Source: Triparma columacea (lineage: Eukaryota; Sar; Bolidophyceae; Parmales; Triparmaceae). From it: a DNA stretch of 22,471 bases. Below are positions 9,207 to 18,788 of the stretch, one piece after another; position 1 is the stretch's first letter; each line of letters starts with the position of its first letter. The stretch is taken from NCBI GenBank assembly GCA_030267965.1, contig BRYA01000041.1:4875-27345 (forward strand). Direction: 5' to 3'. The notes under the pieces were generated by a model. That model saw only the letters and a list, made by a program, of their open reading frames with translations. It searched no databases and was not told the origin of the DNA. Position numbers and translations under genes: made by a program.

Positions 9207-9801
9207 TCCGACTTCAGTTGGTGCTAATTCTTTGTTTTTAAGGACGTTTGAGTAGGAGGTGGCTTAGGAAGGCTTTTAGGGTAAAGAAAGCGACTAAGAG
9301 ATTGTCTAAGAGACTGCGATTATATCAGCAGATCAGGAAATGAGGATTTGAGCCCTTTCTCTGTTCCTTGGTCTGTCAATCTGAACTTGGACCCCTCTCT
9401 ACCTTGGCTCTTCCTTGAACTCTCTCTCTTCCATGAAATCGATGGTATTTCGTTCGGTTTTCTTGTGGCCCGGACCGTCAATGTCAGTCCTGGAAGGTGG
9501 CGGCCTCTCTCTCTTCAGCTTCGCAGTTAATATGGGGTTTATTTGAATGATCCATTTGAATTTGGCGCTTTGCGAGTTCAGGTACGTTGTAAAATATAGC
9601 ATATAATAGCCAATAATAGTCAATAACAGGTCCTTAAATTTCGTAAGCTAAATCGTTGTATTTGTTGAGAAATGATCTCATATTGCTGGTCCAGATACTC
9701 ATCAACATCAACCATCAAAGCAGCAAAAAGCAAATTAGGCTTTGAATCTCTCAAAATCTCCAATACACAATATATATACGTACAACACAACGTATAACAC
9801 G
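9207..9801. other. Divergent spacer between SAP-domain and START-domain genes
   Basis: About 595 bp without a convincing gene; both flanking genes read outward, so it should hold two promoters. Visible structure: an 8-bp direct repeat CTAAGAGA at 9294-9301 and 9306-9313, and a tandem 10-mer ATAATAG(C/T)CA at 9603-9612 and 9613-9622 with a partial third copy. The right part (9640-9800) is AT-rich with TATATATA near 9771-9778. No RNA gene recognised. Confidence 0.45.
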
Positions 9802-11213
9802 ATGATACTACAATATATAATAGTATTTATCCAAATTAGCGCAATTTGTGCATTTTCAACAGCATTTTCAACACCTCGCCTTTCCACCCCTTACATCATT
9901 ACTTCAACTTCTACTCCTATTTATACTCATACGAGACAAATAACAACATCTACAACATCAATATACTCTAATTCTCCTAACAATCCAACACATATACCTA
10001 ATATAGCTATTACAGCATCTGACATCTTCAACCAATCAAGCCACCAATCAAGCCACCAATCATCAAGCAGTTCATCTCCAATCATTAAATCAACACCACT
10101 TTCTGGTTCTGTACCAATAACAATACCAGAACCATCACTCATCATTAACGCCATCAAAGCTGTATCTCCACTATCCAAAAAGGTGTTCCAAACAGGAGGA
10201 GAAGGAGTAGGAGAGAGAGTACAACTTCAACAACAATCACAACAACAACAACCACAAGAACTACAAGGATGGGTCATGGTGGAAGACAACAGAGGGAAGA
10301 AGAACAAGTATGTAGATACCATTGAGAAGATAGACAAATTCAACGGCATAGGTAAGCAAGAAGGAAGCTGTGGGGTGGGGGGAGTTGTGGAGGGAGAAAT
10401 CAAGTGGGGGACAGAGTTAGACTTTGTGTTAGAAGTTCCTAACCCCTCCCCCACCCCCCCACCCCATCCCCCCACCCCCCACACCCCATTCCCCCCCACC
10501 CCCCAATAGACACTCCCCTCCTCCGTTTCCGCACAACGATAAACAGCGGTAAATACAATCAGATCTACGTCCAAAGATTCGCCAACCTTTTAATGTCCAA
10601 GTCCCTCCGTACCCTGTGGGACCAAACCTGCGATTCCGTCGACGAGATCTACCCTTTAGACCTACTCGTCGGTAACCAACACTTCACAAAATCCCTCCCC
10701 TCCGATCTCGCCGGGTCCTCCGTCGTCCTCACAAGGCTAGGTATAGGACACTGTACTACGAAGCCCGCTGCAGGTGGTCTTGTTAGTCCCCGCGAGCAAT
10801 TGACGCTTTGCGGGATAAACGAATCCCCAAATGTAGGTGGTGTTATATGGGGATACGAATGCCCTTCTTCTATGAACAACCTTTTCCCAGCTGGTCGACA
10901 GACCCTAACCAGGGCCAAGAGCCACGTCTTCGCGGCGAGCATTGAAAGGACGAAGGATGGGGAAGGGTTCGAAGTAGAGTATGTGATACAGCTGGAGATT
11001 GGGGGGAGGATACCGACTTGGACGACTGCGCCGATGGTTGTGCAGACTATTAAGAACCTTTTCAAATTCACACATGGTTACTTTGGGGAAGGAGGGGAGG
11101 GAAGAGGGGGGGAAGGGGAGGGAAGGGAAGAGGGAGGGGTGGAGGAAAGGATGGAGGAACTACTTAGGGATAAAATTATGGGAGGGAAGGAAGACTTACT
11201 CGTGACTATGTGA
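9802..11213 (+). CDS. START-domain (lipid-transfer) protein with complex-plastid-type leader, two exons
   Basis: Exons 9802-10351 and 10510-11213 give 417 aa; the 158-nt intron (G|GTAAGC ... CCAATAG|AC) joins in phase 1. The first ATG of the frame is at 9802; it starts a signal peptide (MILQYIIVFIQISAICAF) ending in CAFSTAF, an ASAFAP-like motif, then a Ser/Thr-rich transit-like stretch. From about residue 160 the sequence has START-fold features: LLRFRTTINSGKYNQIYVQ, LMSKSLRTLWDQTCDSVDEIYPLD, LTRLGIGHC ... SPREQLTLCGI, GGVIWGYECP, GRQTLTRAKSHVFAASI, VEYVIQLEIGGRIPTW and a last helix (APMVVQTIKNLFKFTHGY). START domains bind a single lipid or sterol in a deep pocket. The exon 1 middle is Gln/Ser-rich and low complexity; the tail is Gly/Glu-rich. 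Lipid ligand unknown. Converges on the large minus-strand gene across ~100 bp. Confidence 0.82.
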
Positions 11214-11315
11214 ATCCAAAAGAACAAAGTTATAAGTAGAGGCCTTTCTCTGAAACTAAAAAACAGTTTTTAACATCTACATAAGCCCATCGTTTTAACA
11301 AAACACCCACCCCCC

Positions 11316-14300
11316 TCATGTCGCGTGTGTAATGGTGCTGACATCATCGTCGTCCCCACCACCATTATCTCTCTCTCCTCCCCCCCCCCTCCTCAAGAAC
11401 GCCATGTTATATTTAGGTTCAGGCGGTACAACCTTCGGCGCCATTATATTCCTGACGAGTGCGCTAGCAAAGTTATCATTTGCCGTGAAACCCCTCTCTC
11501 TCTCCCCTCCCCCCACGGATCCCTGGAAGACCCTAGGTTTCATCCGTCTTGATCTAGCTTCCTTAACGAGTTTGTCAAGTGAGTTTGCCTCCCTCCNNNN
11601 NNNNNNNNNNNNNNNNNNNNNNNNNNNNCCCCCCCCCCCAGTTCCTTCCCAACCTCTAAAATCTTCCCCCTTAGGTCTCTAAGTATCCCCAAGCTGTCCC
11701 CACACTCCTCCAATTCCTCTGACGACTTCGGTAGGTCTATTGGACGTCCGCCGTTCAAGGTAGGGGATGATATGTTCCTAAGAGGGCTTCTCCTGAACGT
11801 TAGTTTCCTCGCTCCGACCTTTGAAGGTTGAGGTGAACCGTACAAAGCCTCACCCCTACCCTCCTCCTCCTCCTCCTCCTCCTTTTCCTTCCTCTGTTTC
11901 TTCGGTGGTGTACAAAGCCACTTAATGGAGTTCTTAACCTCCCTCCCAACAGCTTCCTTAACCCCCCTATCCTTGACACCCTCCTCAACGCTTTTGCTCC
12001 TCAAGGCCTCCCTAGCCCCCAGCATTTCAAAGGCAACACCGGGGGAGGATTTCCAAACTGACGCAACAGTCATGTCAGCAACACGCTGGTGTAAAGGCGT
12101 TGAGCCTAAGAGTGTTGTAACAACACTTGTTTCCTCCCCCCCCCCCCAAGCTTCCCCCCCGTCCTTGGGGAGTAGTAACGTCCTCTCCCCCACCCTCCCC
12201 ATCCCCCCCACCTGACCAAGACCCCCGTACCTAGCCTTTAGTGCTCTGATGGTCTCCCCGTGTACCTCACCCATGAAACCCTTCTCCCCTAATCTCTCCT
12301 CTACTTGCTCGTTCTTACCGTTCAATTCACCGCTTGTAGTAGTGGAGATAAACGTAGACGAAGAGGGATCTGAAATTGTATTGGGGTCAGGACCCTTGGG
12401 TACGTACATGCCGAGTTTATTCATGTCTATAACACCACCATCACCAACATCACTTACACCCGAGGGTGGTGTTTCAACGTTCCCCTCCCCCCCCCCCATC
12501 TTTTCCTCACCCCTCTCCTCTTCCTTCTCCCTCATCTTCTTCTTAGGCTTGGGTAGTATATCCTCAACCGTAATCTTAGGTAAAGGTTGAATCATTCTAA
12601 CCCCCTCCCCCCCCCCTTCCTCCTCCTCCCCAACGCTGCTCACGTCAATCCTACTTCTAAGTGCGAAAATACAAGTTTCCCCAACCTCCTCTAACTTCGC
12701 CGTCTCCTTGTTAACCGGTGGTGGTGCTGTTGATATAGGTAATGGTGGTAATACGTTAACCCTCCATAAATGGAACCATGTTAACGTTATGGATCGAAGG
12801 TAGTAACGAAGGATCGTTGAAGCGACGTGTGATTTTAGGGGTGAGATGTACATTTCTGTACCGGAACCTGATGATACTAACACGACACCAGAACGAGCAG
12901 AGACCTGGGCAGCTGATACTCCTCCTTCAACGGAGAATTGGGGAGGTAGGACGGGATCGAAGTCCTCGTTGTAAAGGGTCTGGGTTCCACGGTTGTTTAG
13001 GGAGGAAGAGAGGGAGGTTAGGGCTTGGTTCCTGTTGTTTATGTACATTATGTTTTCGTAGGAGGGGAAAGTTGGAGGGGTGGACTTTATGGTTGACTGA
13101 ATCTCGGACTTTGGGTTTTTTTTTTGGGGGGGGGGAGGGAGGAGAGAGTTAGGGGGACGAGGAGAGAGGGGGGGGAGAGACAAAACGAAGAAGGGTTGAT
13201 GTGTGATTCATTTTTTTCTCTTCCACTTACCTCCTCCTTGGCAACTCCTAGGCTGCCGAGGTTGTTCCCTACGACGGTCTTCTCAACTTCCGCTTCCTCT
13301 TCCTCATCCGAATCTTCTTGCTTCGCCGTGGCAGCCGCAGAAGTTGCGGAACTCTTTCTCCTCGGCGGCGGGGAGGAGAACCCCCTGATTCCGAACATGC
13401 CGCTCTTCACTGGCGGGTCGGACTTGGACTGCTTCCTCGACTTTTCTTCCACTGAGGAGGTGTTTGTCTTCGTCGACTTTGTCGTTGTCGTCGAATCGTC
13501 GTCCTTCGGTATTTCCGAAACGTTAACATTCCCAAGTGATGGGGAACCCCCCCCCCTCACATTACCCCCCAAGGCATCGTTTTCCTCGTCGTCAATATCC
13601 TCGAACTGCCCCGGCGCGGGCCTCGCCAGAGAGAGCTCCAGCGCAGACACATTCGTCTCCACTGAGAAGTTGACCCCCCCCCGCGCAGCAGCACTCTGCT
13701 GTCGGTAAAAGCGCTCCTGCTGCTGCCCAATCTCAGAGAACTTGCTTACGAGGTTCTTTTTCCAACGACGAGCAAGAGGCGAGGCGACCACCGTTATGAA
13801 TCTGGGTTAGTCAAGCACGAAAGTAGGCTCAAGCAGTAAGCAATTTCCTCACCTGCAGCGAGCTTGCGATCGTCTCAAGCGTGTCGGGGGCTTGCTGGTC
13901 TTGGTTGCTCCCGGGTAAGGGGGCGGGCGTCTTGAAGAGGGACTGCGGAGAGTCTATTGTGAGGTTGTTTGTTTCGTTGAACTTCGATAGAAGCTTCGAG
14001 GGAGTCTGGTGGGCAACGAAGGGCGAGGTTTCGGGTTCGGAGCTAACCCCCCCCCCCCCCTTCTCTTCCACTTTCTCCTCTTCTTCATCAGTCTCCTTTT
14101 TCTCATCCAACCCAATGTCCTCCACTGATACCTTCTCCTCCTCCGCCGACACCTTCTCCTCCTCCTCCGCCGTTACCTTCTCCTCCTCCTCTACCGTTAC
14201 CTTCTCCTCCTCCACCGATACTTTCTCCTCCTCCACCGATACCTTCTCCTCTTCGTGCAGCGGGCCATGGTGAATCCCCTGAAATCTGCCTCCGTCCTCA

Positions 14301-15418
14301 CTGTCGCTTTCGTCTTCTAGGTTGTAATTCACCCTGGCCGCCTTGGAAGTCGGCCCAAACCCAGTCACGGAGCCTCTACCTTTCACGCGGAGGACCTCTT
14401 GAATCGTTGAGTTGACCTTGCCCACGCCCAAGTTTTTGGATGCTTTCATGGCGTGAGAAGAAACTTCGTTGAAGACGCCGTCGGACTCGGAAAGGTTGAT
14501 GGAGGTATCCTCCTCGATTGATAGGTTGAAACTGTCGTCCAGGGAGAGGTTAAGGATGTCATCATCGTCTACGACCATCCTCGTCTTCGAAAGGGAGGCG
14601 AGGCGCATTTGGTGGTGGTCCTGGAGGCGTTTGAGAATTACGTCTGGGTCATGGGAAACAGAAGAGGCAGGAACGAGAGCCTTTCGGACAAGAGGGGCGA
14701 CCGCGCTGGAGAGCTGAGTTGGGCGATGAAAAGCGTGTTAGGATGGGGTCGGGGAGTCGGGGGCCTGACAGGCGTGTTTCCCACGGACATACGAGTAAGT
14801 ATTCGTGGGGATCCTCACCTTGGACAGTGCCTCATTCCTGTACCGCTCCGTCCTTGAGGGTCGGCTCGGGGAGGTAGCGGGCGGAATGACTGAGGGGTCA
14901 GCGTAGAGGCGATCGGGGTAGTCAAAGCGCAGTGCGTGCTTCTTGGCGGAATTCATGATTGATGTGCTCTTTGCACTTTGCCTTGCGAGCTTGGACTGGT
15001 TCACTTGCTCAAAGGAGTTGTCAGAAAGAGGGGAGGACGGAGGGCTAAGAGAGTGCGTTGGAGAGTTGGGCAGCGAGGAGGAGGTGAGGTACGCGTCGAG
15101 GGAGGCTGGAGGGGGGAGGGAGGAAGGAAGGTCGGTGGTGCCAGCATCAGGGGGGGAGTCCAGGGGTGGGGAAGGGGAAAAAATCTCGGCGCGCTTCTTG
15201 GCGGTGGTAGTCACGCCGAAGGAATTCTCAGCCAACGCCAGGATGTCATTGGATTCTGCGGTGGGAGTGTTCAGGAGGAGGTTGGACAAGTCGCTTTTCG
15301 AAGAGGGGGGTATGAGAGGCCTTGTGGGAGTTGGAGTCGGGAGGGTCAGGTTATCAGAAATATAGTCGTCCAGCATGTCCGTCGAAGAGACAGTTGATGA
15401 GACTGTACCGTCGTCCAT
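11316..15418 (-). CDS. Large acidic low-complexity hypothetical protein, at least four exons, interrupted by an assembly gap
   Basis: Proposed exons (minus strand): 15418-14819, 14713-13853, about 13755-13231, and 13096-11316 with a 32-N gap at 11597-11628; roughly 1,240 aa. Intron 1 (105 nt) and intron 3 (134 nt, branch CCTAAC) join in phase 0. Intron 2 is uncertain: the strong donor CTGCAG|GTGAGG does not fit the nearest acceptor (13802), but AG at 13756 or 13741 keeps the frame. The protein is Ser/Pro- and Glu-rich with short ordered islands: SKLARQSAKSTSIMNSAKKH (exon 1), LSLDDSFNLSIEEDTSINLS (exon 2), WKKNLVSKFSEIGQQQERFY (exon 3), YYLRSITLTWFHLWRV and VKNSIKWLCTP (exon 4). Right of the gap the coding-looking frame (LDKLVKEARSRRMKPRVFQ ... 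VPPEPKYNMAFLRRG) runs to 11316 and differs from the frame left of it. No family recognised; a nuclear or cytoskeletal scaffold would be a guess. Confidence 0.55.
11597..11628. other. Assembly gap (32 N) beside a homopolymer tract
   Basis: 32 unresolved bases directly next to a run of C (11629-11639), inside the last exon of the large minus-strand gene. Its size is probably nominal, so the reading frame cannot be carried across it. Confidence 0.98.
14120..14255 (-). repeat. Coding tandem repeat, EEEKVS(V)-type heptads
   Basis: In exon 2 of the large minus-strand gene about six imperfect copies of a 7-8 residue unit (EEEKVSV, EEEKVTV, EEEEKVTA, EEEEKVSA) are encoded by a GAGGAGGAGAAGGTA-like DNA unit with scattered substitutions. 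The pattern is a charged, probably helical or disordered stretch that can change copy number. Confidence 0.85.
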
Positions 15419-15726
15419 TATGGTGGTGGTGTTGGGTGGGTGTTTTGAAAGTTTTCTTTCTCCTTCCTTTCTTGACTTGGCCCTCCTGGGATTGTCGAGG
15501 CTATTTTGGGAAAAGGTCCTAGAGTTTTCAACTTAACGTTTTGTTCCTTGTTCTCCCGTGTCAAGGGAACGTATTGGTTACTTGAAGGGGTTAGGGTTAG
15601 TGCACTTCTTCCTTCATCCTTCACGCATTTTCAGAAACAAAGAATGTGATGCAAAATCCGGACTAAAAAATAAAATAAAAAAACGCCACTGCGTTTGCGA
15701 AAATTCATTTAGGCAACTTTGTTCGT
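15419..15726. other. Spacer between RPS11 stop and the large minus-strand gene
   Basis: About 308 bp on the upstream side of the large gene and the 3' side of RPS11. Nothing coding seen. It contains GGGGTTAGGGTTAG (about 15588-15601), a short TTAGGG-like stretch, and an A-rich segment (15664-15682) just beyond the RPS11 stop that may hold its poly(A) signal. Confidence 0.4.
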
Positions 15727-16233
15727 TTAGAACATCCTGAAGACCTTCTTGATGTTGAGGGCGGAGTTGGTGGTGGGCTCGACGGAGAGGACGTTGAAGC
15801 GAACAGTCTTCGCGAGAGGGCGGCACTGGCCAATGGTAGCGACATCTCCCTCCTTGATTGTGGGGAAGGCGGGGGAGCAGTGGACGTGGATGTTCTTGTG
15901 CCTCTTCTCGTAACGGCGGTACTTGGAGATGTAATGGAGGTAGTCACGCCTGACGACGACAGTGTTGGTCATCTTTCCGGCGGAGATGACAAGGCCCTTA
16001 AGGATGCGTCCACGGATGGAGACGTTTCCGGTGAAGGGGCATTTCTTGTCAACGTAGTTGCCCTCAGAAGCAGCAGCAGGGGTCTTGAAGCCAAGTCCGA
16101 TAGACCTGGTGTACCTCATGCTCTTTCCCCTCTTGGCTCCAGCCACGCGCTTGCGGGCCACGAAGACAGCATCCTGCTTCTGGTAGGCCTTCTCGTTCTG
16201 ATCACACTCGCGGTACTTGTCGTTGAGTCCCAT
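15727..16233 (-). CDS. RPS11: 40S ribosomal protein S11 (uS17)
   Basis: 168 aa in a single coding exon. It is a small-subunit protein that binds 18S rRNA. Seen: [15 protein letters not shown] at the N-terminus, [25 protein letters not shown] core, [73 protein letters not shown]. This is the eukaryotic cytosolic form, a little longer than the human protein at both ends. The ATG at 16233 is preceded at three bases by CTGCAG with a long pyrimidine run before it, so the real 5' end lies beyond an intron; most simply a 5'UTR intron, though a tiny upstream coding exon cannot be excluded. Codon use is biased to C/G-ending codons, as expected for a highly expressed gene. Confidence 0.97.
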   Translation of the reverse strand: MGLNDKYRECDQNEKAYQKQDAVFVARKRVAGAKRGKSMRYTRSIGLGFKTPAAASEGNYVDKKCPFTGNVSIRGRILKGLVISAGKMTNTVVVRRDYLHYISKYRRYEKRHKNIHVHCSPAFPTIKEGDVATIGQCRPLAKTVRFNVLSVEPTTNSALNIKKVFRMF

Positions 16234-16236
16234 GTT

Positions 16237-16275
16237 CTGCAGGAGGGGAGGGGGGGGGGGAAGAAGGTAGGGAAG
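16237..16275 (-). other. Splice acceptor and pyrimidine tract just upstream of the RPS11 ATG
   Basis: On the gene strand the sequence reads CTCTAACC, then about 35 nt of C/T-rich sequence, then CTGCAG|AACATG. Branch-like CTAAC, tract and CAG together look like a genuine 3' splice site whose exon begins three bases before the start codon. The matching donor was not identified. Confidence 0.6.
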
Positions 16276-16994
16276 CCGGTTAGAGGGTATTGAGAAGGGT
16301 GTTATTGGATACGAATACGATTGCCTTTAGTGTATGAGGGGGAGAAAAGCTCTCAAATAAACCACATCATGGTCAAAAGAGGGGAGAGAGTCCCGGAAAG
16401 GTGACAATTAAGGATCGAGCTGATGACTGCCTTTCATGGATTTCGGGAATATTTCCACCAAATCGTCGTCTTGTGATACACCATGGAATGAGGTATGATA
16501 TTGTATATATTTTATTGCGGGGATATGGTCTTGTGGGGTACTCGAAGCCGGGCAAGCCTGTATTTGGCAAAACCTGAAGCTCGATAATCGGGTGTTTGGT
16601 GGAGTTGTTTGGCCACCCAGCACATATATCGCATTTCGTTAGTTCGAGAGGTCTTAAAAAGAGACAGGTGGCACATCGCTGACAGGTGACGGGGTATTTC
16701 GCACGTTTGTTGGAGTTTGGAGGTTGAGGACTCACTGTCGATTTTGGCTTTTTCTTGATGAGGAAATTGGGTGATGAGACATGTTGGAGAGCTCTTCAAA
16801 ATTGTGATGGTCGTGACGGGTGGGAAAAATGGGGGTGGAGGGGGGGCGTTGGTGCATTGTGATGTGCGCAGTGTGTTTGGTTGGGGCGGGGGTGCGGGGG
16901 AATTGAAAATTATGAAATTTCATGACAAATCATCCAGAAGAGAGTGATAATTTTTCCAAAAGCGTAAGAAAACAATGAAATCACAACGAAGGGG
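16276..16994. other. Long spacer upstream of RPS11
   Basis: About 720 bp between RPS11 and the 3' end of the cupin oxygenase gene. It should include the RPS11 promoter, first exon and part of its intron. Several overlapping minus-strand frames exist (for example 16373-16735 with a CQRC ... CDIC cysteine pattern), but none has homology I recognise. No RNA gene recognised. Confidence 0.4.
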
Positions 16995-18687
16995 TTATGT
17001 TAGAGTTTCTCCGCCTCCCGCAGCCGCCAACCTGGCGTCGGCCGCCTCAACCTTCTTCATGTGGGCTTTTCTAAACTCCTCCGAAAAAACGCTCGCGCCT
17101 AACCTGCTCATCAGAACGTCCAGCTCCCTGGTACTCTTGACCGCCTTGACCATGGCTTCGACACTGTTGGGATCAGCGTCGTTGTACATGACCTCTTGTA
17201 CCTTGAGCAGCTCGTTACAGTGCTCCCTGAAGATCCCCACCACCTTGACAGCATCTTTTTTCGAGGGCATGTTTCTCTTCTTCCTCTTGGGCTCGAGCCT
17301 CTCTATCAACCCTAACAGGTTGTCCGCGATCTCCTCGTCGTCTCTTCGCAGGAAGCCAAAGGGGAGGGCCTGCATCGTTTGCCAGTAAGCCTCGTCTTCC
17401 ACGCCAGACATGTCCAGCTTGTAGTCCAGCCCACAGTAGCTGAGGACTCCCCAGCGGAGGTGAGCGTACGTTAACCCCCACACGACCGTGTCGACTCCCA
17501 AAGTAAGGTGGACTGAGACTGGGGGGAGAGCTCCTCTTTTCTGCGTTTATTGTTCAACGAATTGGACAAGGGGAGACGGATAAGCACAACGACGACATTC
17601 ACGCAAGATTACCCTTACAACACATATCACAACCACAACTCACCTCCTCCCCCTTCTTGAGGTAAGGCGTTGCCGTTTCATGGGCCCAGCCCATGGGGAC
17701 GTACAGCACGTCTCCCTCCTCCAGCACACAGTCGAGGCACCCCACCTCGCTGATTTCTTCCCTCCCCACAACGTCTCCGGCCTTGCCCCTGCTGCAAGGG
17801 TCCACCCCCCTCTTCATCGCAGGCTTCGGGTAGACCTTCCACCGCTTCTTTCCCTTTGTCTGAAACACAACCACGTCCTGCCTGTCCGTGTGGAGGGGCA
17901 CAATCTTCCCACAAACGTCGGCTTCCTCCTCGGTGACTTGGGGGGTTATGTAAAGGTTGACCTTGTAGCGAGAGAAGTGGCGAGGAGGTGAGGTGAGAGA
18001 AAAGGTCTATGTCTATACGTATATATGTATATATGTATGTATGTGTTTGTGTGTATATATATCTATCTATCTATCTATCTATATCTATACATGCTTGCGC
18101 CAGTTCCTAGCTTCCCTCAGCATTGCCCATTCTCAACTCACATTCACTGGATACCTCAAGCCCCCTATTGCCGACAAGCAAAGCTCCCCGACCTTAGGGA
18201 AAAGGGAACCTGCAGTATTGAACGATATCGTGGACGGAGGCCTTGCCCTAACTGCATCCTGCACATGAGACGTCTGCAGAGGCTCCCCCCTGAGCTGATT
18301 TGGGTTCAAGGGCCGAAACACCCAAGTGCTTCCTCCGCCACCGCCACCTCCACCGACCAGGCCCTCTTTGCTGCCATCAATTCCGCTCTCAGTCACGTGA
18401 CCTGCCGCGAACGTGGGGCACGCATCGTATAGATCCTTCAAGTTGAATAACTCATCATCACCCTTGCACTTTAGGGCCCCCTTGATGAGGAGGGGGCGTT
18501 TCTGCCATACGGATTCCTTGAACTCCTCAGAGTCACCAAGCAGCTCGAAAAACTCACGCGGACTACCAGCAGCCGCCAATCCACTCCTCAAACTTCCAGA
18601 AATACCCGTGCTCCCGAGCTCAGAGCCTCCAGAATGACCAATTAGAAGCACCAAAAGGATAAATATATATCGAAGATAACAGATCAT
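16995..18687 (-). CDS. NO66/MINA53-like cupin (JmjC-type) 2-oxoglutarate oxygenase with signal peptide, three exons
   Basis: Exons 18687-18142, 17961-17644 and 17518-16995 (about 462 aa). Intron 1 (180 nt) joins in phase 0 and rebuilds YPVN|VNLYITP; intron 2 (about 125 nt) has donor GAGGAG|GTGAGT and acceptor CCCCAG|TCTCAG but the join is one base out of phase. The start is the first ATG (18687); the longer frame has none. Residues 1-20 are a signal peptide (MICYLRYIFILLVLLIG). Seen: EFFE ... VWQKRPLLIKGA, the family's N-terminal signature; PLHTD with Fe ligands His206 and Asp208; QTKGKKRWKVYP; LEEGDVLYVPMGWAHE with third ligand His276; SVHLTLGV; then a helical C-terminal part. The family hydroxylates His or Arg in ribosomal proteins or demethylates lysines; an entry to the secretory route is unusual for it. 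Substrate unknown. Confidence 0.83.
18009..18090. repeat. Microsatellite in intron 1 of the cupin oxygenase gene
   Basis: An alternating TATG/TATA stretch (18015-18060) leads into a run of ATCT units (18059-18083) and ends in ATATCTATAC. It lies wholly in the intron between exons 1 and 2, so it does not alter the protein; its copy number is likely variable and its assembly may be imprecise. Confidence 0.85.
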
Positions 18688-18788
18688 ACCACTATTTTCG
18701 ATTTTCGAGAACAAGTTTTCACGTCCTGACAAATGAATAGGGTCTGGACAAGCAGTTTGACTCCAAAGTGAAGGGCAATTTCCAGTTT

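Noticed and set aside
11325..11552. Plus-strand short frames at the 3' end of the large minus-strand gene
   Set aside because: The opposite frame reads as a plausible C-terminus of the large gene and explains the openness.
12978..13152. Plus-strand frame with Cys/Leu-rich end opposite the large gene
   Set aside because: Antisense shadow that ends in a homopolymer run; no supporting motif.
15588..15601. TTAGGGTTAG telomere-like repeat
   Set aside because: Fewer than two units; chance or a short promoter box is more likely than an interstitial telomere.
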